The notes beneath the pieces are model-generated. The model was not told the origin of the DNA, did not search any database, and was given only the letters and a program-made list of their open reading frames with translations. 64,000 bases of DNA, from positions 1 through 64,000 of the forward strand of contig JBEHXV010000007.1 of the NCBI GenBank assembly GCA_048498515.1, given 5' to 3'. A program made the position numbers and the translations under genes. Origin of the DNA: UBA4416 sp048498515 (GTDB taxonomy: Bacteria; Bacteroidota; Bacteroidia; B-17B0; Aurantibacillaceae). Each line of letters opens with the position of its first letter. Position 1 is the stretch's first letter. Shown piece after piece: positions 43,496-52,111 of the stretch.

Positions 43496-44165
43496 GTTGC
43501 CATTTGTAGCCCAGGCCATATATTGTTTTGATGTGATCGCCGCAACCCGCATCACTTAACTTCTTTTTTAAATTCTTAATGTGGGCATACACAAAATCAT
43601 GATTGTCGAGCATATCGGCCATATCGCCCGACAGATGCTCGGCAATAGCGCTTTTTGATAATACCTTATTCACATTGCCTATCAGGTACAATAGCAGATC
43701 GATCTCTTTCTTGGTTACATCCAGTTTTTTGTTCTTTACCAATACCGTTTTTGAAAGGAAATCAATTTCAATGTCTTGAAATGTGACGCGGTTGTTGCCC
43801 TTGAAATTTTTCCTTCGGATAAGGGCCTGTATCCTTACCAGTAGTTCCGACAAGTGAAAAGGTTTTGTAAGGTAATCATCAGCCCCTAAATTAAAGCCTT
43901 CAATGCGTGTTTCGAGCGTTTCCTTTGCCGAGGTAATAATGATGCCTTCCGTTTTATTGAGCCGTTTCAGGGCTTTTAAAATATCATATCCATCACCATC
44001 CGGAAGCATCAGGTCGAGCAGGATGCAATCGTAATTATAGTTTGTTACCTTGCTAATTCCTAGGTCAATGGTATTGGCCCATTCGCATAAAAAATCATGG
44101 CCTGTTAAATAACTTTGTATGCTCCGGGCCAGCTCTGCCTCGTCCTCTATCAGTAAAACTTTCAT
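43488..44165 (-). CDS. OmpR/PhoB-type response regulator
   Basis: 225 residues. Receiver domain with acidic pocket EDEAE, phospho-acceptor Asp51 (CILLDLMLPDGDGYDIL), Ser/Thr switch in IITSAKET and Lys in GADDYLTKPF. C-terminal winged helix (VTKKEIDLLLYLIGNVNKVLSKSAIAEHLS ... FVYAHIKNLKKKL ... TIYGLGYKW) binds DNA. Forms a two-component system with the next gene; likely controls PepSY-like and TonB-dependent receptor expression. Confidence 0.96.
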   Translation of the reverse strand: MKVLLIEDEAELARSIQSYLTGHDFLCEWANTIDLGISKVTNYNYDCILLDLMLPDGDGYDILKALKRLNKTEGIIITSAKETLETRIEGFNLGADDYLTKPFHLSELLVRIQALIRRKNFKGNNRVTFQDIEIDFLSKTVLVKNKKLDVTKKEIDLLLYLIGNVNKVLSKSAIAEHLSGDMADMLDNHDFVYAHIKNLKKKLSDAGCGDHIKTIYGLGYKWQHD

Positions 44166-44544
44166 TTGAAAGTAAATGTAGCTAATGAATTTTGAAGAAA
44201 TTTAGAATTTGATCCTACTCAAGGTGATTGGCCCTAAAAATGATTGATTTCCAAAATAATACGCTAAAGTCCTTGTATGTAGGGTAAACCCTATATGAAA
44301 AAATTACGGGTAAGGGTGTGTGGAATAAGATGGGCACTTAATGGGTTTAGAAGTAGTACCTTTACCGTTATTCCCCACTATTTTTTTTAAGTTGTTTAAA
44401 AACAACACTTTAATTGTGTAGAAATCATTCTACATATCTAAAAAATATGCCGAAGAAATTTTAATTATCATTTTTATTTCTACAGAAAAAATACAGAATT
44501 GGAAAAATGTTATAACTTTATAGGTAGGACCAATGTACTGTACA
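44166..44544. other. Long divergent intergenic region
   Basis: 379 bp, AT-rich, with no supported reading frame. It contains AGGGTAAACCCTATA, a small GTTGTTT / AAACAAC stem (44391-44397 and 44400-44406) and GTAGAAATCATTCTAC (stem-loop near 44420). It must hold the promoters for the two-component operon (minus) and the small secreted protein (plus); boxes are not clear enough to place. Confidence 0.5.
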
Positions 44545-44919
44545 ATGAAGTTTATTTTTTACCTCTCATTATTTTTATTAAGCATCACCCTCAAAGCTCA
44601 AACAGCTTCGGCTGGTCCTTTCCATAACCAGGTTATTTTAAAGCATTATTCTGTTCAGGATCTTCAGGCTATGCAACAAACAGATACCTTGAAATTTAAA
44701 ACCATTTGCTATTACTATACACAATCGTTCATCTTTAAAAGTGTAGCCTGCACCTCATGCCAGCAAATAACTGCCGAAACCTTTGATGTTTCGCAGTACG
44801 AGTATATGCGGAAAAAAACCACCAGGTTTACGCGCCATTTCGAAAAATACGGTTTCGAGATCACCTTTCTGTCTATTGATGAACTGCTGTATAAATTACC
44901 GATCCATAATGCCCATTAA
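44545..44919 (+). CDS. Small secreted protein
   Basis: 124 residues from the ATG at 44545 (KFIFYLSLFLLSITLKAQ signal); ATG at 44533 is also in frame. The mature part contains CTSC and a predicted alpha/beta pattern (YEYMRKKTTRFTRHFEKYGFEITFLSIDELLYK). Not recognised. It ends 3 bp before the T9SS gene, so may be co-expressed and perhaps a partner of it. Confidence 0.65.
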   Translation: MKFIFYLSLFLLSITLKAQTASAGPFHNQVILKHYSVQDLQAMQQTDTLKFKTICYYYTQSFIFKSVACTSCQQITAETFDVSQYEYMRKKTTRFTRHFEKYGFEITFLSIDELLYKLPIHNAH

Positions 44920-44922
44920 GTA

Positions 44923-46881
44923 ATGAAGAAGTCCTGTATAATTTTTAAGGTTCTGATCCTATTAGCTCTGTGTTATCAAACTATTTACGCCCAGAGCGAT
45001 AACTGTGTATTAGGATCTTCTACGTTGTTGACCCCAGGAGCAATTGGTGCAGCCTGTTCCACTGTAGCGGGTAATACCAGCTCAGGATTTACGGACAGTA
45101 ACCAGGGTTGTACCGACGGCACGGAAGATGATGATGGCTGGTACCGTTTTGTGGCCACATCTACAACCCATACCATTACGGTTGACGGTGCTTCGAACTT
45201 TGATGCTGTACTTGGTGTATATACAAATTGCAGTGGGGCACAGCCCACCGGTGGAGGATGTATTGATGCAACAGGAACGGATGGTATTGAAACACGTGTG
45301 GTGACAGGTTTGACCATAGGAACTACCTATTACATATGTGTGCATGACTATGCTTCAGGCGGCGGTAATTTCACCATCTGTATCACTACCGCGGCGCCTG
45401 TTATTACTATGGCTAACAGCACATCAACGGTTTGCACCTCTACGTTCCAGGATAACGGTGGAACAGGGAATTACAGCAATAGCCAGAACCTGGTACATAC
45501 TATTTGCCCCTCAACGGCCGGTCAATGCATAAGGGCCGCGTTTTCTTCCTTCGACCTGGAAGATAATTTCGATTACCTCTCAGTGTATGACGGGAACTCC
45601 ACTTCGGCGCCTATGATTATTGGCTCTTCATTTTCGGCAACCTCTCCCGGAACCATATCCGCTACCACCATCAATACTTCCGGTTGTCTTACCTTTCGTT
45701 TTTCTTCCGATGCGGGCTCCGGTGGAGCCGGCTGGTCGGCTAATATTTCATGCGCCGCCTGTGCTACACCGCCAGGTACAGTCACCGTTGTTCAGCAGGA
45801 TTGTATAGGCGCCAATACCATTTGTAACAATCAATCGGTAACCGGTACAAGTTTGGGTAGCGGGCAATATAACGATGTTAATCTTGGTTTGGGGAATATA
45901 GGTTGCTTAAACGACTATGTCACAAACCCCAACGGTTCTGCCGAGCACCAGTCGCATTGGTATTATTTTTCTCCTTCGGCGAGTGGTAGCATAGGACTAA
46001 CCATTGCTCCCTCAGCAGCGACCACCGATTATGATTGGGCCATTTGGGGGCCTTATGCCACATTGCCCTGCCCGCCAACCGGCACACCGCTTCGATGTTC
46101 GGCCGCTTCCGCAGCAAATTCAACCGGTGGGCAAACCGGCTTAGGAAATGGAGCTGCCGATACGGATGAAGGATCGGGAGGTAACGGCTGGTTATCAAAC
46201 ATAAATGTAACTGCCGGCCAAAAATATATTTTGTTCCTGGATAATTGGAATGCCACCAGTGCGCCATATACCTTAAGCTGGCAATTAAGCGGAGGAGCTT
46301 CTTTGGCTTGTACCACTTTGCCTATTGAACTATTGTCTTTTACAGGTTCCTACAAAACAGATTATAACCAGATAGAGTGGATCACCGCTTCAGAAAAGGA
46401 CAATGATTATTTTACAGTTGAGAGGTCGTTGGATGCCATTAATTGGGAAGCATTGGGCATGGTTGACGCAGCAGGTAATTCCACACAAAACAGGTTGTAC
46501 ACTTACCAGGACTATACATTTGCCGGCAATGCAATTAATTATTACCGTTTAAAGCAAACCGACCTGAATGGTACCTTTGAGTACTCACCGGTTATCAGTA
46601 TTGAAACTTCCGAAGGATCGAAGATGATGGTAAAGGATGTTTACCCGAATCCTACCAATGAAACTATTAATTGCGAATTGCTTACTCCTGACAACACAGA
46701 GGTAGTGGTAGAGATTCTTGATTTTACTGGAAGTTTAGTGGGCAAAAACCTTTTGCAGGTTCAGGCCGGTAAAAACAACCTGATTACCGATATGAGCGCA
46801 TTAAAAAACGGGATTTACCTTTTGAAGATCACTTCGGAGAAAAACAATTTTAAATCGGTGACCAAGGTGATTAAGAATTAA
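44923..46881 (+). CDS. T9SS type A secreted protein with CUB domain
   Basis: 652 residues; signal peptide ends YAQ. Domain 1 (~25-155): a calcium/sugar-binding-like beta sandwich (DGWYRFVATSTTHTITVDG ... YYICVHDYASGGG). Domain 2 (~165-285): CUB (TFQDNGGTGNYSNSQNLVHTICPS, FDYLSVYDGNSTSAP, FSSDAGSGGAGW). Domain 3 contains GCLNDYVTNPNGSAEHQSHWYYFSPS and DYDWAIWGPYATLPCP. Then the LPIELLSFTG fibronectin-like module and a type A sorting domain (DVYPNPTNETINCEL). Surface-displayed adhesive or binding protein, exported by T9SS. Confidence 0.88.
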   Translation: MKKSCIIFKVLILLALCYQTIYAQSDNCVLGSSTLLTPGAIGAACSTVAGNTSSGFTDSNQGCTDGTEDDDGWYRFVATSTTHTITVDGASNFDAVLGVYTNCSGAQPTGGGCIDATGTDGIETRVVTGLTIGTTYYICVHDYASGGGNFTICITTAAPVITMANSTSTVCTSTFQDNGGTGNYSNSQNLVHTICPSTAGQCIRAAFSSFDLEDNFDYLSVYDGNSTSAPMIIGSSFSATSPGTISATTINTSGCLTFRFSSDAGSGGAGWSANISCAACATPPGTVTVVQQDCIGANTICNNQSVTGTSLGSGQYNDVNLGLGNIGCLNDYVTNPNGSAEHQSHWYYFSPSASGSIGLTIAPSAATTDYDWAIWGPYATLPCPPTGTPLRCSAASAANSTGGQTGLGNGAADTDEGSGGNGWLSNINVTAGQKYILFLDNWNATSAPYTLSWQLSGGASLACTTLPIELLSFTGSYKTDYNQIEWITASEKDNDYFTVERSLDAINWEALGMVDAAGNSTQNRLYTYQDYTFAGNAINYYRLKQTDLNGTFEYSPVISIETSEGSKMMVKDVYPNPTNETINCELLTPDNTEVVVEILDFTGSLVGKNLLQVQAGKNNLITDMSALKNGIYLLKITSEKNNFKSVTKVIKN

Positions 46882-46882
46882 C

Positions 46883-48226
46883 TTACCTTGCATTGAACAG
46901 CCAGCCGCTTGGGTCGGTTGTTTTCTGACCTTTCCAGATCTGGAAATTCATGCTGGTTTTTCCATCCTCATCCATGATGGTTCCTATGGCTTGTTTTACA
47001 GTTACTTTCTCACCCTGTTTCACAAATACGTCGCCCAGGTTGCTGTAAACACTTAAATACTCGCCATGACGGATAATAACCAGCTTGCCGCCTGTTGGCG
47101 AGATAGCGATACTGGTTACCTCACCGGCAAATATGGATCGCGCCTGTGTGCCTTTATTGGCGCAAATATCAACACCATTGTTATTCATCATAAAACCTTT
47201 AATGGCCGGATGCTCGTATTCGCCATAAGGTTGACAAATAACGCCTTTGGTTACCGGCCATGGTAGTTTGCCACGGCTGCTGGCAAAGTCGGCTCCAAGC
47301 GCTTCCGCTTCTTCGGTGAGTTCAGGCGCCGTTGGTTTTGCTTCAACAACTTTTGTTTCTGTTTTTGTTTTCGAGTTTTTTGTCTTTGCCTTAGTGGCGG
47401 CAATTTTTTCGGCTTTTGCGGCTTTCTCTGCCGCAATTCTTGCCGATTCCTCCGCCTTACGTTTTATCTCCGCCTCAATTAATTTTTTAATGGCGATTTG
47501 TAAATTCTCAGCGTCTTTCTTTTTCTTTTCAAGCTCTTCTTTTAATTCTTTTTCCTGCTGTTGTAACTCGCTTAATACAATTTCCTGCTGTTGCTTTTCG
47601 CCATCCAGCTGCGTTTTTTCTTCTTTCTCGTTGCCCAACAGTATGTTTTTTTCATGACGCTGTTCTTCCAGCTCGTTTAATTTTCCGTTTAAAATTAACT
47701 GGGTAGCTGTTATTTCGCTGGCCTGCTTTTTACGGAAGGCGGCGTATTGCTGAAAATATTTAATACGCATGTAAGCCTGGTTAAAATCACTGGCCGAAAA
47801 CAGGAACATGATCTTGTTGTAAGAGTCCTGGTTGCGCTGTGCAAAATAAATCATTTTGGCGTACTCGCTCTTTAGCTTATCAAGGCTTGCTTTTAGTGAA
47901 TTAACCTCGGCTACATTTCTTTTAATGTTTGAATTGATGCGGGCCAGTTCACTGTTAATGGTGGATATCAGCTCTTCGCGCACTTTAATTTTTGTGTTGA
48001 TGACCACAATGGCGTTGATCTGCGATTTTTTGCTGGCTTTGGTTTGGCTCAGCTGATTGTTTAGCTGTTTGATGTCATCGTTCAGCTTGTTCTTTTTATT
48101 GACAAGGTCTTTTTGGCTGGGCTGACCTTTGGTTTGAGAAAAATAGGAAATTGGCATACCGGTAAAGAGCAGCAATAAGCATATGTAAATGCTAATGCGG
48201 ACTTCTTGTAACTGGTATCGGCTCAT
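46883..48226 (-). CDS. EnvC-like murein hydrolase activator with degenerate LytM domain
   Basis: 447 residues. Signal sequence, then a long coiled coil (~40-270: KKNKLNDDIKQLNNQLSQ ... EKELKEELEKKKKDAENLQ), a Lys/Ala linker and a C-terminal LytM (M23) domain (WPVTKGVICQPYGEYEHPAI ... GVDICANKGTQARSIFAGEV). The usual zinc ligands are replaced: Asn349 in NNNGVDI, Asn396 in VYSNLG, and SMN (425-427) instead of HxH. This indicates a non-catalytic activator of amidases, as for EnvC. It is last in the minus-strand operon. Confidence 0.88.
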   Translation of the reverse strand: MSRYQLQEVRISIYICLLLLFTGMPISYFSQTKGQPSQKDLVNKKNKLNDDIKQLNNQLSQTKASKKSQINAIVVINTKIKVREELISTINSELARINSNIKRNVAEVNSLKASLDKLKSEYAKMIYFAQRNQDSYNKIMFLFSASDFNQAYMRIKYFQQYAAFRKKQASEITATQLILNGKLNELEEQRHEKNILLGNEKEEKTQLDGEKQQQEIVLSELQQQEKELKEELEKKKKDAENLQIAIKKLIEAEIKRKAEESARIAAEKAAKAEKIAATKAKTKNSKTKTETKVVEAKPTAPELTEEAEALGADFASSRGKLPWPVTKGVICQPYGEYEHPAIKGFMMNNNGVDICANKGTQARSIFAGEVTSIAISPTGGKLVIIRHGEYLSVYSNLGDVFVKQGEKVTVKQAIGTIMDEDGKTSMNFQIWKGQKTTDPSGWLFNAR

Positions 48227-49109
48227 AATTTTTTGGAATGCTCAGTGTTATTTTTTGAGGTTGATTTATCTCAATGCGAACATAGTTAATTTTAAGGTTT
48301 ATTTTCTTCTCGGCCTTTATCTCAATATTAACATGGTGTGGTGCAAAAACAGAGTCCCTGGCGCTGAATTTATCGTAGTTTGCATGGAAACTCCGGTTGG
48401 TGGTTACATCTTCAAAGTCGTTTTGTATGATCTTAAATGTTTCAGGATCAAGTGTCATGGTTTGCAATGAACGTTTCAACGAATCCTGGCCCGATGTGAT
48501 ACGTTTTAGTTTGCGCTTTCGTTCGGTACTTAACAAATAATGGCAATTTGTCCTGTCGGCAGAAGGTTTTAATTTGGAATCGTCATCATCAAAATCGGCA
48601 CTGTTACCAAACAAAGCGGCTTGTATCAGGTCAAAATCAAGATCGGCGTTCAGCAATTGGTTAATGTAATTAAAGTCGCCTTTGAAATACTGTTTTTTAA
48701 CATACACCACCATTTTTACCGAATCCCTGGTAATGAGCAGTTTTGCAATGTCCACCAATCCTATTGCTTGTATGGAGATCCAGATGGCGCTGTCTTTTCT
48801 GCCTTTTACCCTAATATCCAGGTTATGGTCTTCGCCATCTATAAAAGTTTCCACATCGGCTTTGGCGCTGATCCAATCGTACTTTAACTCATTTTCTTTA
48901 ATATGCTTGGTCAGTGCTTTTGATGTTTTAAAGATCAGGCGGCATTTTCCCTGTAAGGTATCCTCGCTTTGAACAACAGGTGTTTGCTGTACTACTTTTT
49001 TGGATTTGCACGATACTGCCAGTAAAAAAGCAGCTATTACCAACACCCCAATTTTTATAGGAACAGCAATTAACAGTTTTACACGCTTATGGGGCAATTG
49101 ATTATTCAT
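48192..49109 (-). CDS. DUF4292 lipoprotein
   Basis: 305 residues from ATG at 49109 (MNNQLPHKRVKLL); the frame opens at 49127. Lipobox LLAVSC, then a LolA/LolB-like beta domain (WISAKADVETFIDGEDHNLDIRVKGRKDSAIWISIQ), KLLITRDSVKMVVYVKKQYFKGDFNYINQLLN, and a late NVEIKAEKKINLKINYVRIEINQPQKITLSIPKNY. DUF4292 proteins are conserved next to LytM and TPR genes in Bacteroidota; role probably in outer-membrane or cell-wall assembly. It overlaps both neighbours slightly. Confidence 0.9.
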   Translation of the reverse strand: MNNQLPHKRVKLLIAVPIKIGVLVIAAFLLAVSCKSKKVVQQTPVVQSEDTLQGKCRLIFKTSKALTKHIKENELKYDWISAKADVETFIDGEDHNLDIRVKGRKDSAIWISIQAIGLVDIAKLLITRDSVKMVVYVKKQYFKGDFNYINQLLNADLDFDLIQAALFGNSADFDDDDSKLKPSADRTNCHYLLSTERKRKLKRITSGQDSLKRSLQTMTLDPETFKIIQNDFEDVTTNRSFHANYDKFSARDSVFAPHHVNIEIKAEKKINLKINYVRIEINQPQKITLSIPKNYEPIPVTRSPH

Positions 49110-50859
49110 ACAGTTTTTTATCCGCAATTTTTTTATCCAGCAATTCCGATGCCTTACCGGTTTCTTTGGCTTGTTTCCAGTAGTTGAAGGCTTCCTCTTT
49201 TCTGTCTAATTTATAAAGTACATCACCGTAATGTTCCATAATCACCGCGCTTTTACCAATTTTTAAGGCACGGCTCAGCCATTCCTCGGCTTCGCGGTAT
49301 TTACCAAGCTGATAAAGGATCCATCCGTAAGTATCAATGTAATTGCGGTTATTTGGCGCCAATTCATTCGAGCGCCTCGAAAATTTTTCAGCCTTATCGA
49401 GGTTTTGTTTCCTTAGCGAGAGGTAATAGGCATAATTGTTTAATACTTCTACGTTGTCGGGTTCTACCTTCAGGGCGTTGTCAAATGCTTTATCCGATTT
49501 TTCGTAATCTTTTAGCGTGTTGTAAGCATCGGCAATATTACTGTAAAAACCGGTTAAGAGTATTTTATCATTGTATACAAATTCCAAACCATCGTTCAAA
49601 GATTCGAGGGCTTTATCATACTTCTTCAGGCTTATGTTGGCAAGCCCGTTAAAATAATAGCCATAAGGCTGGTTAGGGAACAGTTCAATAGCTTCGGCAC
49701 TGTGCGTTTCCAGGAGAGGGTAATCGCCCAGTTCCCCTTCAACGCGCATTAACTGGAACCAGACATTGTAAATGCCTTTGTCGCATTTAACGGCAGCCAT
49801 GTATTCCGTCTGGGCTTCTTTTAACTTGCCATCCCTGTAAAGGAAATCGCCATAGATACCATGCGCTGTTGCCGATGAAGGATGAATTTCGTTTGTTATT
49901 TTGCAAAGCTCATAACCCTGTGCTTTAAGTTCGGTATTGTCTTCCGATATTTCGTAATAAGAAGCAAGGATCTTTGTTTTTGTTTCAATTTCAAGATCAG
50001 GGTTTTCGAAAGCAATTTTAATTTCTTTAAAAAATTCTTCTTTGTTATTGATGCTTTTGTAATAATCGGCCAGGGCAAGGTGAACCATGGGGTTCCTTGG
50101 ATCTATTTTCAGGATCTCCTGGTAGGTAGCCATGGCTTTATCGTCCTGGTTATTCTCCTGGTAAAACTCGGCGAGGTACGTATAATAGCGGGCTTCATCG
50201 GGTTTTGATTGAATGAGCTTTTTTAACTCTTGTTCAGCTTCATTGTTTTTTTTAAGCTGTTTTAATAATTTGATCTTGTTCAAAGAGAAAGCTTCGTTTT
50301 GCCCGAATTTTTTCTCCAACTCGTCATAGGTCTTGTACGACTTCTCATAATTGCCGCCGTACATGTATTCCGCGGCTAACCCTTCGTAAAAATCGGGGCG
50401 CGAGGGGTAATTTTTTATTAAACGGGCATAGGCCTCTGCAGCCTGCGGGTACTGGCGTTTGTTGTGAAGGCATTCAATGTATAATAGCTGGTACCATTCA
50501 TTCTTTGGTTCCTCGTTGGCGCACTCTTTCGCAAACTTAAGCGCGTTGTCGTACAATCCGTTGAAACGGTTAATGTTACCCAACTCATATTTTACCGCCG
50601 AAGAAGCAGGGTCAACACTCAGGCAGAGTTTAAAATCGGACTCCGCTTTTTCAATATTGCCACCCATGCGTTCCTTACAGCCTTCCACAAAATAGTAAGC
50701 GAACTTGGCCTGGTTCTCGGCCGACATGCCTTTGTCCTTTGGTGTTAATACAAGATCCTGATCCGCGTTTGTTGTGGATTTGGTCGATTTGCAGGAAGCA
50801 AGGCAGAGTGCTGTTAAAAACAACACTGCTATGAAAGGACTATGTTTTTTTTCTGTCAA
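49102..50859 (-). CDS. TPR-repeat lipoprotein
   Basis: 585 residues. Lipobox ASC (LCLASCKSTK). The rest is a solenoid of about twelve TPR units from residue 45 to the end (e.g. AVKYELGNINRFNGLYDNALKFAKEC, YYTYLAEFYQENNQDDKAMATYQEIL, DNVEVLNNYAYYLSLRKQNLDKAEKFS). Likely periplasmic or outer-membrane scaffold. The operon order nucleotidyltransferase, TPR, DUF4292, EnvC-like is conserved in Bacteroidota in my experience and points to envelope growth. Confidence 0.9.
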   Translation of the reverse strand: MTEKKHSPFIAVLFLTALCLASCKSTKSTTNADQDLVLTPKDKGMSAENQAKFAYYFVEGCKERMGGNIEKAESDFKLCLSVDPASSAVKYELGNINRFNGLYDNALKFAKECANEEPKNEWYQLLYIECLHNKRQYPQAAEAYARLIKNYPSRPDFYEGLAAEYMYGGNYEKSYKTYDELEKKFGQNEAFSLNKIKLLKQLKKNNEAEQELKKLIQSKPDEARYYTYLAEFYQENNQDDKAMATYQEILKIDPRNPMVHLALADYYKSINNKEEFFKEIKIAFENPDLEIETKTKILASYYEISEDNTELKAQGYELCKITNEIHPSSATAHGIYGDFLYRDGKLKEAQTEYMAAVKCDKGIYNVWFQLMRVEGELGDYPLLETHSAEAIELFPNQPYGYYFNGLANISLKKYDKALESLNDGLEFVYNDKILLTGFYSNIADAYNTLKDYEKSDKAFDNALKVEPDNVEVLNNYAYYLSLRKQNLDKAEKFSRRSNELAPNNRNYIDTYGWILYQLGKYREAEEWLSRALKIGKSAVIMEHYGDVLYKLDRKEEAFNYWKQAKETGKASELLDKKIADKKLYE

Positions 50860-50867
50860 AATTGATG

Positions 50868-51878
50868 TTATAGAGTGATGGTGGTATAATCACTCATGCT
50901 GATGTCCATGCACTTTCCTTTTACTTCGGCACCTTCGCCAATCATGCTGTTGGTGATAACGCTATTGCATAATTTAGTGCTACCCTGGATAATGCTGTTC
51001 TTTAACAACACATCAGTTAATACACAATTATTGCCTAGTGATACATGCGGCCCTACAATAGAGTTTTTTATCACCACATTATCGCCAATGTAGCAAGGCT
51101 CAATAATAATACTGTTCTCGGTAACAATATTTTTTCCTTTTAAACGCGCGTTGCCTTTGTCAAACTCCAGTACACGCTGGTTGGTATATACCGTAGCATC
51201 CTTGTTACCGCAATCGAGCCACTCGGTTACCTTGCCGGGAGTAAAGGCAATGCCTTTTTTCTTCATGTTCTCAAGGGCGTTGGTTAATTGGTATTCGCCT
51301 TTTTCCTTGATGTCGTTATCCAGCAAATACTGTAATTCTTTTTTAAGATTATCGCCGTCTTTAAAATAATAAATACCAATAATGGCCAGGTTGCTCACAA
51401 AGGTTGAAGGTTTTTCCACAAAATCAGTAATCACACCCGCGTCGTTTAATTTAACCACGCCAAACTGGCTGGGGTCTTCAATCCCCTGAACCCAGATGAC
51501 ACCTTCCTGGTTGGTATCCATCACAAAATCGGCCTTAAATAAGGTATCGGCAAAAGCAACCACAGTTTTCCCAGTAATCGACTCTTTGGCGCACATAATG
51601 GCATGGGCAGTTCCCAAGGCTTTTTCCTGGTAACAAATGGTGCCTTTGGCGCCTTGTTCCTGGGCTATTTTCACGAGGTTTTCCTCTACTTCTTTTCCAA
51701 AATCGGGACCTATGATAAAGGCGATCTCATCTACTTTTTCGCCGCAAACTTTTGTAATGTCTTCTACAAGCCTTTGTACTATTGGTTTTCCGGCTACGTT
51801 AATCAAAGGTTTAGGAACGGTTAAGGTATGCGGACGCATACGCTTTCCTTTACCTGCCATGGGTATAATAATCTTCAT
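50868..51878 (-). CDS. Sugar nucleotidyltransferase with left-handed beta-helix
   Basis: 336 residues. N-terminal nucleotidyltransferase fold with MKIIIPMAGKGKRMRPHTLTVPKPLI (phosphate-binding loop and Lys), AFADTLFKAD, then GVVKLNDAGVITDFVEKPS and WLDCGNKDAT. C-terminal hexapeptide repeats (GDNVVIKNSIVGPHVSLGNN, QGSTKLCNSVITNSMIGEGAEV). Such enzymes make NDP-sugars from sugar-1-phosphates; substrate not determinable. It is the operon head, 8 bp from the TPR lipoprotein gene. Confidence 0.92.
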   Translation of the reverse strand: MKIIIPMAGKGKRMRPHTLTVPKPLINVAGKPIVQRLVEDITKVCGEKVDEIAFIIGPDFGKEVEENLVKIAQEQGAKGTICYQEKALGTAHAIMCAKESITGKTVVAFADTLFKADFVMDTNQEGVIWVQGIEDPSQFGVVKLNDAGVITDFVEKPSTFVSNLAIIGIYYFKDGDNLKKELQYLLDNDIKEKGEYQLTNALENMKKKGIAFTPGKVTEWLDCGNKDATVYTNQRVLEFDKGNARLKGKNIVTENSIIIEPCYIGDNVVIKNSIVGPHVSLGNNCVLTDVLLKNSIIQGSTKLCNSVITNSMIGEGAEVKGKCMDISMSDYTTITL

Positions 51879-52040
51879 AAATGGGTTATAATTCTGTAAT
51901 AAGCAGTAACAAATATACTATTAAATCGTTGAGTTTTTCAGGATTATAAGCCTGATAGAAGGTAGATTTTTAACAATTAATAAATTTTGTGAATTGGTTA
52001 ATTTTAGGCCCAACTATCTGCATAATGAACATGAAGGCAT

Positions 52041-52060
52041 GAAATAAAACCTTTTATTTC
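52041..52060. repeat. Perfect hairpin in a 233-bp intergenic region
   Basis: GAAATAAAA / TTTTATTTC stem of 9 bp with 2-nt loop. The region 51879-52111 otherwise shows AT-rich promoter-like DNA and no reading frame. Confidence 0.4.
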
Positions 52061-52111
52061 AGTAGAGTTTAAATTAACCGGTTTCTCTTATTTATTTTCT
52101 ATATTCAGTAC

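Noticed and set aside
47247..47657. 136-codon Ser/Phe-rich plus-strand frame inside the EnvC-like gene
   Set aside because: Antisense of Lys/Glu coiled-coil codons; composition is a by-product.
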